In this document: piece after piece, positions 1 through 12,074 of the stretch
How positions within the stretch are numbered: position 1 is the stretch's first letter
How the letters are laid out: every line of letters starts with the position of its first letter
DNA from: Osedax fenrisi
Lineage: Eukaryota > Annelida > Polychaeta > Sabellida > Siboglinidae
NCBI GenBank assembly: GCA_964019155.1
Contig: OZ025244.1
Coordinates: forward strand, 17,949,640 to 18,013,639
DNA length: 64,000 nucleotides
Direction: 5' to 3'
Notes under the pieces: model-generated
What the model saw: the letters and a program-made list of their open reading frames with translations, nothing else
Database searches by the model: none
What the model was told of the DNA's origin: nothing
Program-made: the position numbers and the translations under genes

Positions 1-62
1 GAAATATACATGAATATTATTAAATAGAGAACTATTGTGAAATTCCCTAATATCTAACATAC

Positions 63-904
63 CTGATAATCCCAGATCTTGGCAACTCTATCATCTGCCC
101 CTGATATTAAATAAGGTTTATCTGATCCACAGTAATATTCTACACAATTAACACCCTTCTCGTGACCTTCAAGTGTGAAGTTTGGACTCGTGGATCCAAG
201 TTGCCAAACCTGTAGTGTATAGAATATATAGGTTATTCATAGGTAATCGTAGTATATGCATATATATCGATATATAAATAAAATAAAATATATTTATGTA
301 ATTATATAAGGTGTATCCAAGTGTATACAATATGAAGATAAAAATGAATAAATTATCATTGAAAATATAGTTCATATATGCTATTGTGATATATCATATT
401 TAGATAATTATAATATAATGAACATAATTATAATATACTAAATTAATATAACTTTAAATTAATCACAAAATATTTTAATTATATTTAATAATATTAGTAT
501 TGATTATTGAGAATATTACCTATAATTCAGAATACAGTTGTGTACTAGTATCATATTATATAGATAATATAACAAAATGTAAGATAACACATCAATGATA
601 TATAATGATAACATATAAGTACAATTGACAAAATCAAAACCTTTAATGGGATTTATTAATAATAAATCATTATATACAAATCAGTATTATAACAATCAGT
701 ATTATTATAACCTTTACTGTTCGATCTAAAGAAGCACTTGCAAATGAATTGTTGTCTTTAGGATTGATTACAACTTGCATTACATAATGGGTATGTCCTT
801 CAAATACTTGTGTGCATGTCCATTTCTTCTCCCAATCCCATAATTTAATGGAAAGATCATCTGTATTAATTAAGTATATTATGTATTTATTAACCTACTA
901 CTAT

Positions 905-935
<31 letters not shown>

Positions 936-963
936 GCTACTACTGCTGCTGCCTCTGCTGCTG

Positions 964-1021
<58 letters not shown>

Positions 1022-4000
1022 AACTACTACTACTACTACTACCACCTGACTACTACTACCACCACCTGACTACTGCTACCACCTGACTACTAACCACTAC
1101 TGGTCAATATATAAGGTTGAGTAGGATGAACGGCAATGGATCGTAGGTAGTCGCTATGGGCTTCAAACTGATTCACTCTTTCTAATGTATTGTAGTTAAA
1201 TACTCGTATGTTCATATCATCCTGTTGTATTACAAGTGTTAGTTACATAATAAGGATATTATTATTTTATTTTATTTCAGAAATCGGTGTTTATAATATG
1301 CCCCAACATAAAATATAAGTAAATAATATTAATATTTATAGTACAATAAAAATAGTATAATATTAATATATATGACAATAAAGATTTTTCATACCAAAAA
1401 AAAACAGACTGATATCGGATGATTCAAATTATTCGTTTTATAAAATTAACTATGTATCGGGCAAATCAAAGATTTGATAATAGGTAATGCTTATATATAA
1501 ATGTACGCATAAGGTGTGCGTCAATCTCTCCAATATCGGTCTGTAATTATAGCTGTTCACACCGAACATGCCCTATTTTGATGTTCGGCGATATTGGGCT
1601 GTTTTTTTGGTGTGAAATCAGCTTAATATACATTTTAAATAGTTATTCGATACATAATTTTGAATATTCTATGATAAGATTGCATGATAATTTGATAAGT
1701 AAGGGTATTGCATAATATATGTGCAGATACAGATAAAGCTATGGTACATACTAAATAATTTATGAAATATAGGTCAATATCACATTTAATTAAAATTAAT
1801 GTTAATAAACCTATATAATTTATATAGAATGATGTATAGATTAGTTTTACATAGTAATGCATACTTTATATTCATTTATATTATTATTAAACTATTCAAT
1901 ACATTAATTTATTTTTTAAATTATAATATATCACATATATAGAACTTAAAGATAATATTTTACATGTCAATAGAGAATAGCTAAAGCCTGTGATGTATTC
2001 ATATATAATCTGATATAGTATGTAGGAAGCTTGCTATAACCTAAGTAGATTAATGTTATGTATTATTTGTGATTACATAATAGATTAAATCAGAGGACAA
2101 ATATTAATTATTTTACTATTTCTGATTATTGCACATACATTATAGCACAGGATAGTTATATGTGGATATTTATGTATAAAAAATGTAAAGTATAAATCCA
2201 TATATTAATATATATATAAGTTTTAGCCCAACAAATAACAACACACCATTATATTCATGAAATTTAACAAACATTTATCTATTCAGGCACATATATCTAA
2301 CATATTTAACATATATAAATATATATATATATATATACAATATAAATAATGTAGGGTTAATTATATATATTAAAACCATTGATTTATTTATTTCATAATA
2401 GTAATGAATACATATTGTTTACAAATAAATACTTTTGTCATACAATTTTATTGTACATATATTAAACAGATAATTATTGATATAGTTTCATTACAATACT
2501 GTTATTCATAACTGAGTAACATATTTGTTATTATTAATATTCTTATACAATGAACATTATTTTCCTATGAAATATATTATCCAATCTTTTCATGTTTATT
2601 TCATAGAATATGATTAATAAAACATATTAACATAGGTTTAAAAGAAGTGTACTCTTTAATTATAACTATTTATAATGTTGTATCATTGAGATCATGATAG
2701 ATGATAATAATGAATTTAAGAAAGGTGTATTTAAGAATAATGAAGATATAAATAAATATAATATATAAGAAAATACAGGTAAATAATATTTATAATAAAC
2801 TATAAACATATTAAATATTATCTAGTCACATTAATAATAAATATTAAAGTAGTTAATAACTATTTCTACTAGTTATAATTAATGGGTATATACAATAGTA
2901 ATTATAATTTATAATATAGAGTGAACATAATAATAACTAACAGATCCAGTTACGATCCAATTTTTCCTCGATATAAATTTAGAAGTTCTCACCGGTAGAT
3001 CACAAACATCGAATGTTTTAATTAATGTCTGCATAATTTATTAATCAGTTAATGATCAGTTATAATAAAAATATTAAGTATTATGATAGTTATTCTGAAA
3101 AACGATATATACATATTAATATATTGACACGAAATTAATATATGAAAATAGTAATACATTAAATATGTTTACTCATTATAACCTGCGATTCAAAATTCCA
3201 GATGTGTACGTTACCATTATAGAGAGAGACTAGCATCCATGGTTCAGCGGAGTGCAGATCTACTGATTTCACACGGTCGGAACGAGCCGATAATTTCCGT
3301 TTTATATCAAGTCTTAGCGGCTGTATTAGTAGTTCAAGTAGTAGTTATAATAGTGGCGGTAGTAGTTATAATAGTGGCGGTAGTAGTTATAATAGTGGTG
3401 GTAGTAGTGATAGTAGTGGCGGTAGTAGTGATAACAGTGGCGGTAGTAGTTATAATAGTGGCGGTAATAGTTATAATAGTGGTGGTAGTAGTGATAGTAG
3501 TGGTGGTAGTAGTGATAGCAGTGGCGGTAGTAGTGATAGCAGTGGCAGTAGTAGTTATAATAGTGGTGGTAGTAGTGATAGTAGTGGTGGTAGTAGTGAT
3601 AGCAGTGGCGGTAGTAGTGATAGCAGTGGCGGTAGTAGTGGTAGTAATATTAGTTAAATTGTACACGATTTCAAAATTTGAAAAAATTAATTTATGTACA
3701 AATTTAATTTGCATGTAAGTTTAATATCATTTATATAATTTTCTAATATGCACGATATTTATAATTGCATGACCTAAACTATAGAGGAATTGTTTAACTA
3801 TATATATTGTATTACTAAACAGTATCAAATCCATCATAGACATTATATAATAGGTTTATTATATAATACATTTTATTCAATGATAAACAGTGTTTAATGA
3901 ACTCTATCTGTGTAAGTTGCCTTAATCTTGCGGAACATATTATATATGAGGCTAAAAGTGATTTCTAAAACAAAAGTATATAATTTTGTTTTAACAGTTG

Positions 4001-6303
4001 ATTATTATCAACATCATCTGGCTAAATTAAGTGGAAAAAAATGTTCCTTGCTAATATCTGAGCAGATAATTATACTACTATATAAACCTTTACAAATTTC
4101 AAAATTGACAACATTGAACAAGAGTTTTTCTTATTTAAATCAATATTTTTGATAATATTAAATTAACATTATCCTCTTATTGGGAAAATATTAATGAATA
4201 ATTCGTTTTACTAAAAGAAGTAATTAGAAGATTAATAGTGTGTTTCCAAGTACTTCCGGAAAAAATATTGAATTATTGTTATTTTTCAAAAAGGTACTTT
4301 CAGATCACAGCTTTCTAATTATTTATTAGAAATCATTCTGTAATTTAAACAATTTGATGATATTTTGTCTTTATTATAATTTATCAGATAATATGAAATT
4401 AACTTTTTATAAAAATAAATATAATTAAAAAATATACATCTAAATTTAATTATATTTTGTGTTAACAACCATTTTTAACAAAAAATACAATTAAATTGTT
4501 TTAAATCACTTTTCTGACATGTCACGGGGCATGTATCTCTGGTTATAACTATAAATATAGAAAGATAAATAATACTATTATTTAGTATGATACTCTATTC
4601 ATAATTTATAGCATATAATGTATATTTATTATAATCTTGAAATGTACGATTTTAAATACACATTTTTTACGATTTTAATTTATGACTAAAATTATTATAA
4701 AATTACAAAATGTACTTAATATTATAATAATAATAGTATTGCAGGTTCTATGTATCGTACTATATATATAGAATTATATAATATCATTATTATTTATTCA
4801 TTACTCATATCTATAATGAAACTTATCATGTTAATAAAGGGGTAATTGTCTCGATAAGCAACATTGCTTCTATAATTACCCTGGCATTGCCTACATCTGA
4901 TAATAATAATAATAATAATAATAATAATATATATAACATAGTCTAAAATTTAGACTCTAAATATAAGTTATGTATTAAATTATATAACAATATTTCCGAA
5001 ATATATTTCTTGAATTATTCTTGAATGGTTAGTAAATTTTGCGGTTATTAAAGCACTCATTATATTTATAAATTAATGATATTAAAAATTAAAATACACA
5101 CCTATAGATAGGGTTACAATTATTTTAAATAAAAATGTAAATATCATGTGATACTTTGTGATACATATATTTTTTAATAATATTATGCCTAACTGTATTA
5201 AGATATTGACTTATAGAATATGGTTATTTAAATGTATTCGCTTGTGTTTTATACATAACTAAAATTATATTCTAACTGTATGTATATTATATACATACAT
5301 TGTATATATAAATTATATATACAAATATCTTACAATTTGAATTAGTCATAGTTATTATGGTAATAATGTATAAGTTATAAAACGTATGTATATCTAAATA
5401 ATTCTGAGTTTAGCTATATATATATATATATATTTATAATATATCAAATATATGTAATTGGTAAATATATAGTACTATAATTTTAATATTCGGTATCATG
5501 TGCATAACCTTTATACATAGAATATCACACTTAATTAGTTAGTTCAAAACTACTCATTTTAAATATCAATTGAGTATATTTACTTTAAATATCCTGTTTG
5601 GTATATTTTAATTTCTATTTATTCATATTATAAGGAATACCGTTTATTATAAGATTATAGAAAAAAAGATAATATCAATTCATAATAAATATTAATTATG
5701 TATCATAAATATATTCATAACCATGTCAAAAACGTATGGTTTTGTATTTTAAAGGATTTCAACAATTTTATGTTTAATAATTTTAATTTAAAATAATGAT
5801 ACTTTATAAAAGTTACATTGAATGATTTTACAATCTATTTTATAACATGGAATATTATAAATATACATATTGAAATGTTATCAAATAATTATATCAGCAT
5901 CGAGATGATCATAAATATCTGATAATCAGAATATCACGATAATAATATTAATATTTACTAAGCAACGTTATTAAATTTAAATATTCGTATACCGATTATA
6001 AAAAAACATAATTTGGAACACAATTTTAATTATAATATTTATTGGAATATAAATTATATAACTATGCTTTTAATCATTAATGTTATGTTATCTTAACACT
6101 TAATTATATATAAAATATAAAATTTATATAATAAATAATAAACTTTAAATTTAAAGGATATTAAATAATACGTTGCTAATAAAATAGTAAACTAATTATT
6201 TAAAGGATAGAATATAATAAAAAAGTATACTTTATAAATTATTTTGTATTAAATCATTTAAAATTGATAATGTTTAACAAATAAAATACAAGAAACTTAC
6301 CAT
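63..6303 (-). CDS. COPB2: coatomer subunit beta' (beta'-COP), N-terminal part, spliced, 3' end outside window
   Basis: Beta'-COP is a WD40 subunit of the COPI coat that drives Golgi-to-ER and intra-Golgi vesicle transport. Six exons are visible (minus strand, 5' to 3'): 6303-6301 (only the ATG, followed by a strong donor GTAAGT), 3320-3183, 3028-2942, 1221-1095, 860-712 and 209-63. Phases join without a break and give 217 codons. Recognisable stretches are DIKRKLSARSDRVKSVDLH, EAHSDYLRSIAVHPTQP, FEGHTHYVMQVVINPKDNN and LISGADDRVAKIWDYQ, which match from memory the first propeller of animal beta'-COP, a protein of about 900 residues. The rest lies left of position 1. Intron 1 is about 3 kb. 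The ATG-only first exon is inferred: exon 2 begins in frame with PLRLDIKRKL and needs an upstream Met, and 6301-6303 is the best ATG|GTAAGT found. Identity is secure; only exon 1 is less certain. Confidence 0.95.
898..1094 (-). repeat. donor-anchored (AGT)n/CAGGTGGT array in COPB2 intron
   Basis: The intron between COPB2 exons 1221-1095 and 860-712 is 234 bp and almost wholly repeat. Read on the sense strand it starts GTTAGTAGTCAG, then two units of 17 bp that each start GTGGT and end AGTCAG, then a long (AGT)n tract. Each early unit therefore recreates CAG|GT, the consensus of a 5' splice site. The poly-Tyr plus-strand reading frame here is a by-product. Confidence 0.9.
3331..3650 (-). repeat. 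acceptor-side trinucleotide/21-bp minisatellite in COPB2 intron 1
   Basis: About 320 bp of degenerate repeats with units such as GGTAGTAGTTATAATAGTGGC and GGTAGTAGTGATAGCAGTGG on the plus strand. On the sense strand of COPB2 they read ACTACTACCGCCACT... and end within about 10 nt of the acceptor of the exon at 3320. The long reading frames on both strands (Val/Ile-rich, Thr-rich) are low-complexity artefacts. Confidence 0.85.
3721..6300. other. rest of COPB2 intron 1, AT-rich
   Basis: No gene is supported here. A stretch at about 3905-4330 translates into short coding-like pieces broken by many stops and could be an old transposase fragment, but no family could be named. It also holds one copy of a dispersed repeat (4838-4928) and (TA)n runs (about 5415-5435). 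Confidence 0.6.
4838..4928 (+). repeat. dispersed short element with (ATA)n tail, copy 1
   Basis: A stretch of about 90 bp starting GGGGTAATTGTCTCGATAAG, running through ACCCTGGCATTGCCTACATC and ending in (ATA)n. A second copy lies inverted at 42084-42168. Shared 5' and 3' limits and the simple-sequence tail suggest a short retroposon or small MITE rather than chance similarity. Confidence 0.75.
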
Positions 6304-6400
6304 TTTTCAAATTATTTTTTATTTATTTACATGAAATATATATTCAGGAAATTTTACGTGGCCGGCCTCTGCGCATGATTCCAAAGATTATAAAATATGA
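6301..6400 (-). promoter_or_regulatory. probable COPB2 5'UTR/promoter zone
   Basis: Upstream of the inferred ATG-only exon the otherwise very AT-rich DNA has a short GC-rich patch (about 6357-6376, containing ggccggcc and tgcgcatg). A housekeeping promoter or transcription start near here is inferred. No TATA box or other named element was recognised. Confidence 0.3.
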
Positions 6401-7220
6401 TAACAATTTAAAAAATACAAGTTGAGACAAATATACATATTTATACATATATATATTATATTGTTGTACAAAATGGTATAACCCGGGGTATAACTATAAG
6501 TAATACATTTATCGAAATAAAACTTTATTACACTTATTTATGTCAAGAATATATTATATTTATTTTTATATTATAGGCTGATATAGATATTATAATATTA
6601 TATATGATATATATTAAAATATAATTATTAATTAAGTTATATTTTTAACACCTCCAATAGATTTGTATTTTACATAATGATAAGATAAACTATAAATATA
6701 TGATGCAATGGAATTACTCCGTTTGTAATCCCATGTTTCTTTAATACATATTGAAATTACGCATAGTGAGTTAATTAATGGATTATTAATGGTTTACTAA
6801 TATCACTATAATACTTATTAACAAAAATAAGTAAGACAAATTCCAAAATTTACAAATTAGTACTTATAACTATTATATATTATCATTGAACACCATGCTA
6901 ATAATTCCCATATACATACCCAATCATTTATTAGCAATAAATACATAACAGAGAATTGTTTTGAATACAAAATTGGAATAATGTTAAGAGTAATAATGTA
7001 AAGGGGGTATCCCACTACCAATATTTAGATACATTAAGAATAACATTTAAATTATTAACAAAATAAATCATTAACTCCTTTGTAAGTACTATAGTACTAT
7101 ATTGTTATAAAACTTTACAAAATTCATAAGTATTCTAAATATATCATATTTTATACTAATCGTTAAATATAAATATGTTTAGTATTTTAAATTCATTATT
7201 ATTTATTCTATGTTAAAGAA

Positions 7221-7252
7221 AGACCTCCTATAACCTCGAAGTTATAGGAGGT
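7221..7252. repeat. short palindrome family A, copy 1
   Basis: AGACCTCCTATAACCTC followed by its inverse complement (one mismatch at the centre). Further copies occur at 43333-43367 and 44884-44922. See the perfect 39-bp copy at 44884. Confidence 0.8.
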
Positions 7253-7255
7253 ATT

Positions 7256-7370
7256 GGTTAAAGGGGTAAACCCACTACAAGTATTTCCGGCAAATTGCCG
7301 GAAATATTTTAATTTTAAAAGATTTTCTATCGATTAGTACTATGACAATATCCCACTGGAGAATACCCAG
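7256..7370 (+). mobile_element. fragment of TAA-flanked MITE (AGGGGTATCCCACTAC family)
   Basis: Matches the first half of the complete element at 18906-19112: AAAGGGGTAAACCCACTACA, then a TTTCCGGCAA/TTGCCGGAAA hairpin, then ATTTTCTATCGA. A second short fragment of the same 5' end lies at about 7001-7030. Confidence 0.7.
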
Positions 7371-7949
7371 CACAATATTCACCGATATAATAGGTGACCT
7401 ATCTAGTTTACTAATTTATATCCCAACCCAAAATAAAACTAAAATTATAATCCTAACCTTATAAGGTTAGTTAACACTATAGTGTTAGTATACTCTATAG
7501 CATATACTATAGCCTATAGGCTATATATAGTCTACATGGCCTATAGGGCTTGGAGTAAAGGAGGAGAGATATACTACCTGTATTTATGAGCGAGTGAGAA
7601 GTGCTGGAGGGAGCGTTTTTTGAGGGAACCAATTAGATAGAAGTTGGTCGGAGGCAGTAATGGAATTATCAAAGCTAATAATCGAGAAAATGGTGCTATA
7701 TATATATATATATTGCATATATGCAAGTATACGGTAGTACGATAAGTATACTTAATGTATCTATTTATAAACTATAAATAACTATACACAAAGTATGCGT
7801 ATACACGAAGTAGGTTTCATCATTTATTTATATATTCATTGTATTTCCTTATGAATTAAAATACCGTTGTATAACATTTACGACACTGTCATAAGTATAT
7901 TAGTTCAATAATCTTTACGAATATAACACGATGAAGAGTGTCCTCTTTT

Positions 7950-9218
7950 CTACATCGATGACATTCTTCTCAAGTTATGTCCGCATTCCTTTAGAAATGT
8001 CGGATACTTCATGAATTGGTTGCTCAGTCTAAGATCTCTGACGTATTGGTTGTCCCATTCCCCGCGCTGACGAAGATAGTCCACGTAGGCCCTGTGCATA
8101 TACTCTTCCTGCGTAGCCGGGTCTAGGTTGTGCCATCTTCTAGTGTTGCTGTGATCTTTACCGTCTTGGAATTCCATATTATGAATCACGTCCCTTTTGA
8201 ATATCTGATACTGAGACAACTGATGCACCCGCTGGCTTCGATTCGCGTACAACGAACTAGTAACTTCACCTTTGACCTGCCCGTAAGTGGGCGTACCGCT
8301 GTTCAGTTTCGCTACCATCAACCGGTGACTCGAGTGGCATTCGAGTTCTAGTTCTTTGGTGGATTCGTAAACGCTCTTGCAGTACTTGCGGTATCGGTGC
8401 CTACTCTTGGAACACGCCTCCATAATCTGGCGTTCCAACTTGGAATCCGGCGATCCGCTCAGTTTCTCGAGCGACAACAGCAGGAATTCTTCTACTCCGT
8501 TTCGTTCGTTCTTGATGTTTTTCGGAGGTGCCCGCCAGCCCTTTTTGATGATCTTATTACCGATGGAGAACAGTTGTTTCGTGCGGGTGGCCCGTTTCTT
8601 CGCCACCTTGGATATAGTTTTAGTGGAATCACTCGAAGTGAAGCTCTCACCTCTATCGTACGATAGCTCCGCGTCTCGGATCAGTTCGAAATCGTGATAT
8701 ACGCCTTCGTATAGGCTATCAATAGACATTACGTCATCGCCGGTTTCGGAACGCCCACCCTCCTGCTCCGATTCCGATGATTCTATCTCCATTTCCGAAT
8801 TCATTAAGAAATCTGAAACGCTGTCCTCTCTGAATAGTCGCGATTCCGAGTCGCCGTCGGACGACGCTCTAGATCTAGGTGCAACCGTACTCGACTCGCA
8901 TTCGTCTACTCGACTCACGTCATCCGATAACATTTCGACATCGGTGTCTTCGCTAGCTACATCGATTGACCGAGCATCGTTGGATTCCATCTCGACGTCT
9001 GATTGGTTAAGCGTTACAATAGCCCCATTATCAGCCGCCGCCGCCTTCGCCTGTTTCAATCGTCGGCTAGATCTGGTGACGCGTGCTTCGAGATGATCTC
9101 CGCGTTCCTTTGTCACGTGTTCCGCCTTACGCTCCTCCTCCTCCAAGGTATGGCTGTTACGTAATTCTATACCGCCGGCGTCGATTACGTCACGTTCAGA
9201 AAGTTCATCGGCTGACAC
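7950..9218 (-). CDS. intronless acidic protein with HMG-box-like C-terminus (422 aa)
   Basis: An uninterrupted 422-codon ORF with balanced base use, clearly richer in GC than its surroundings, so it is very likely a real gene. Residues 70-180 are acidic and Ser-rich (for example DTDVEMLSDD). Residues 200-235 are basic (KVAKKRATRTK, NKIIKKGWRAPPK). Residues about 335-385 look like an HMG box: YQIFKRDVIHNMEF, then RWHNLDPATQEEYMHRA, with the Trp, Leu and Tyr spacing of the second and third helices. HMG boxes bend DNA, so a nuclear chromatin role is inferred. I do not recognise a specific orthologue. The start chosen is the first ATG (9218); MSADELSERD has no upstream in-frame extension visible. 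No intron is needed. It could be a domesticated or lineage-specific gene. Confidence 0.8.
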   Translation of the reverse strand: MSADELSERDVIDAGGIELRNSHTLEEEERKAEHVTKERGDHLEARVTRSSRRLKQAKAAAADNGAIVTLNQSDVEMESNDARSIDVASEDTDVEMLSDDVSRVDECESSTVAPRSRASSDGDSESRLFREDSVSDFLMNSEMEIESSESEQEGGRSETGDDVMSIDSLYEGVYHDFELIRDAELSYDRGESFTSSDSTKTISKVAKKRATRTKQLFSIGNKIIKKGWRAPPKNIKNERNGVEEFLLLSLEKLSGSPDSKLERQIMEACSKSRHRYRKYCKSVYESTKELELECHSSHRLMVAKLNSGTPTYGQVKGEVTSSLYANRSQRVHQLSQYQIFKRDVIHNMEFQDGKDHSNTRRWHNLDPATQEEYMHRAYVDYLRQRGEWDNQYVRDLRLSNQFMKYPTFLKECGHNLRRMSSM

Positions 9219-9451
9219 TGTAGTATAGGAGTTAGATTACTATGTTTTCGAAGATGTTTCGTCGTTATTTAACACATCATTAGGAATGTGTATACGTGTA
9301 TAGTTTACGAGTTACACTTAATATATATATTATATATAAACAAATTACTAAAGTTTTACATTATAAATATAATAACATGATATTAAGGGTATATATTATA
9401 TACATATAGGTACTAACTTAAAACTAACTTAAACAAAGACACATACATAAA

Positions 9452-9493
<42 letters not shown>

Positions 9494-9497
9494 CTGT

Positions 9498-9771
9498 CTG
9501 TGTTGCTCAGTTGGCTAATGCGTAAGACACGCAAGTAATACAACATGGGTTCGAGCCTCGCCAGGGTCATTAAAATAGGTTTTAAAATAATATTCAGAAG
9601 TTATCTTATATTATTATGTAATAAATGATCGACTCTCATTAAAACCATTTATGCCTTAATACGAGAGCGGCTTCGAAGGGACAGTAGAGCTATTTGGTTA
9701 TAAGTGAAAACTTCATCTAAGTTCCTAGATGGGATGAAAGTACTCCGCCAAAATAATAAGAACAATAACAA
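9498..9771 (+). mobile_element. tRNA-derived SINE, copy 1
   Basis: The 5' head carries an A-box-like TTGCTCAGTTGG (about 9503) and a B-box-like GGTTCGAGCC (about 9549), the internal RNA polymerase III promoter of a tRNA. It is followed by a conserved body (ATGATCGACTCTC, GAGAGCGGCTTCGAAGGGAC, TCTAAGTTCCTAGATGGGAT) and an (AAC/AAT)n tail. Related copies lie at 37670, 21972 and 42961. It is preceded directly by a (TA)n run. The just-following stretch (9785-9900) has another degenerate tRNA-like head. Confidence 0.85.
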
Positions 9772-10149
9772 TGTGTGTGTATGTTTGTAGCTCAGTAGGC
9801 CAGTACGTATTACACACAGGTATAATGTGTATACTATAGTATACTATACTATAATATACTATACTATAGTAGGACGTGGTTTTAATCTGATTTGTGATTA
9901 TAATAAATTATAACTGAAGTTTTAATAAATAACACGTGTTATTTATTTTTGGTACCATGGTGTCCAGTTGTAATGTTTATTTATCCTACCAAAACTGTGC
10001 GTTGTTATTTGATCAGAGGGGAGTATACACCCAGTTTGTTAAAGGGATACACGAATCATGGCTATATATAGTCTATTACTATATATATATAGTAATGTTT
10101 AACGATGGTGAGGATTCCATATATTAAAACGATAGTTCTATAGGCAGTA

Positions 10150-10210
10150 TTCAATTCAATTCAATTTATTTTAAAGACTCTTTGTGCCATAGCAATCAAG
10201 CGTCTAAAGT
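10150..10210 (-). mobile_element. possible LINE 3' end with (ATTGA)n tail
   Basis: On the minus strand: GCTATGGCACAAAGAGTC, then TTTAAAATAAATTGAATTGA and further ATTGA units. Such short tandem tails after an AATAAA-like signal are typical of Jockey/CR1/L2-type LINE 3' ends. No coding part is attached. Confidence 0.4.
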
Positions 10211-11882
10211 AACAACAAAAAACAATATAACGGAGCATAAACGAAAATAATAAACTAATAATAATGTAAATAGGAATACAGAAAGTACTCAACATTAATA
10301 TAAATTGTAAATAAAATTGTAGATATTAGTAGTATGTTGTATAGTAAGCCGGTATAGTTGTGGTAACCATGGTACCCAGTGTTCACACTGTGGTCTAAGT
10401 TACGGTACAGGTGTGACGTCATCAGCAGGTTAAACATTAATGAGAGATATTATTGATTGATAATTTATTTAAGCAAATACATAGCCGAAAATATAATCGA
10501 AAGTATAACGTATAAATATTTTCTAACGATAACATACGTTATAGAAATAAACAAAGAATAATAAGAAATTAAAAAATTAAAGAAATTAAAACGTTTTACA
10601 GTCTTTTACAGTTACCGTAAAATTATTGATATACTTGGTAATCGGTCAGATAAGTTAATCGTTGATAGTATTTTACCGGTTACTGCTGTAGAATTGCGGT
10701 ATTCGAATCATGCAATGATAAGTGATACGGTGTGGTGTTTAGAGTGGATAAGTCGATATGTGTTCTTATTCTACACGCATAATATCGATGGTATATCATC
10801 ATATATGAATTTGATTGTTAATAGTTTTATGTATCAGTCGAGTCAAAGGAAGATGTACGTCGATGCCATATTATTTAACTTTATTTAGGGTGATAAGTTT
10901 GGTAGTATCGATATAACAGATGTGGATATCACGGACGACGTCCGTCGGACGTCGTCGTGGTTAGAATGTACGTCGAGTAGTTGTAGCTTAGTCGAGGTTA
11001 CTGATAAGTGATTATGCGAGTGAAAGTTATATTTTATTATTAATTTATATAGTTAGTGTTAAATTCCGCATTAGGGAAGTTTGGATACATCCTTTCGTAT
11101 ATTCCCCGTCACGTTATATATAAATTATTCAATCGTATTCAGTGTTTGAGTTAATATTAATAATACTAGACTTGGTATTATATATATAGTACCGATGACA
11201 TGTTCTCGATAATACCTAACTATTGTCTTACATACATGTTTAAGTCAAAACGTATTTAAATAGATTAAGCAAGGAAATATCCTTGATAGTACCTACCTAT
11301 TGTATTACATACATATTTAAGTCAAAACGTATTTAAATAGATTAAACAATGATAATCATCTATATACGTTATAACGATATCACATACCAGGGTACTATAG
11401 TACACTAATATATGGGACTGATTCACTCTGGAGCAAGTAACGTTATGAAAGAACTTCGTTGAAGTTACTTGCTCAATTCTTTCAAAGAAGTAAGTCTCGG
11501 CAATTACACTCAATAAAATCGATGTATTATTGGAACAACGTTTATCAAGAGTGTGTGTTACCTATACCACTATGGTATATACACATAGTACGTGGCTAAA
11601 TAATATTGGGTAGGGGGAAGTCGCATCCAAACTTTTTTCAAGGGGATTAATACTATAGTAAGTACATATAGAGACTAGATTATATTTAGCTATATTTACC
11701 ATAACATATATATGTTAGTACAACTATAGTGATATACATATAGTGTAATTAATATACTATCCTAGTAGTTAGTATTGTTTACAATGAGGGTAAGTCACTG
11801 AATATGAGTCACTGAATATATAACATTTATAATCATACTAAAATCCGTATAGAATATAATATGTATAGCATTTATAATTAGA

Positions 11883-11921
<39 letters not shown>

Positions 11922-11990
11922 TGTAAGTATACAATTATGATATGTGCATACAAAATATAAGTATTCGTAGATTATAATAATAACGATGAC

Positions 11991-12029
<39 letters not shown>

Positions 12030-12074
12030 CGGCGTATACGCCATAAACTACATTTTCACACAATATATAAACAT
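10211..12074. other. intergenic AT-rich region
   Basis: No gene is supported. Contents: a palindrome around the central GACGTCCGTCGGACGTC at about 10930-10960, a 77-bp tandem duplication (11208-11350), a hairpin with arms GAGCAAGTAAC/GTTACTTGCTC (11430-11475) and (TA)n tracts (11889-11917, 11993-12027). Confidence 0.6.
11208..11350. repeat. tandem duplication, 77-bp unit, two copies
   Basis: The block TTTAAGTCAAAACGTATTTA with its flanks (ACCTAnCTATTGTnTTACAT before, AATAGATTAAnCAA after) occurs twice at a period of 77 bp with few differences. No function is apparent. Confidence 0.8.

Larger units (their letters stand above)
6401..7949. other. intergenic region between the HMG-like gene and COPB2
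   Basis: AT-rich DNA with no supported gene. It holds fragments of a GGGGTATCCCACTAC MITE (about 7001-7030 and 7256-7370) and a small palindrome (7221-7252). On the minus strand an AATAAA near 7822-7830 could serve the upstream HMG-like gene. Confidence 0.6.

Noticed and set aside
812..1069. Poly-Tyr ORF
   Set aside because: Antisense of a COPB2 exon plus the (CTA)n intron array.
1403..1600. Possible MITE with CAGACTGATATCGG / CCAATATCGGTCTG ends
   Set aside because: The arms match imperfectly, no target duplication is visible and no second copy was found in the window; left undecided.
3239..3718. Val/Ile-rich and Thr-rich ORFs over the COPB2 intron 1 repeat
   Set aside because: Repeat-driven; the left part is the antisense of COPB2 exon 2.
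3928..4152. 74-codon ORF in COPB2 intron 1
   Set aside because: Starts with TTG, has no recognisable domain and adjoining frames are full of stops; at best an old transposon scrap.
8130..8697. Three plus-strand ORFs
   Set aside because: Shadows of the minus-strand HMG-like gene, which has the sensible composition and full length.
9785..9900. Possible tRNA gene
   Set aside because: TGTAGCTCAGTAGGCCAGT resembles an A box, but no cloverleaf or intact B box follows; better explained as a SINE head fragment.
9936..10888. Short ORFs in the intergenic region
   Set aside because: Lengths are expected by chance in AT-rich DNA; no motif, splice context or composition support.
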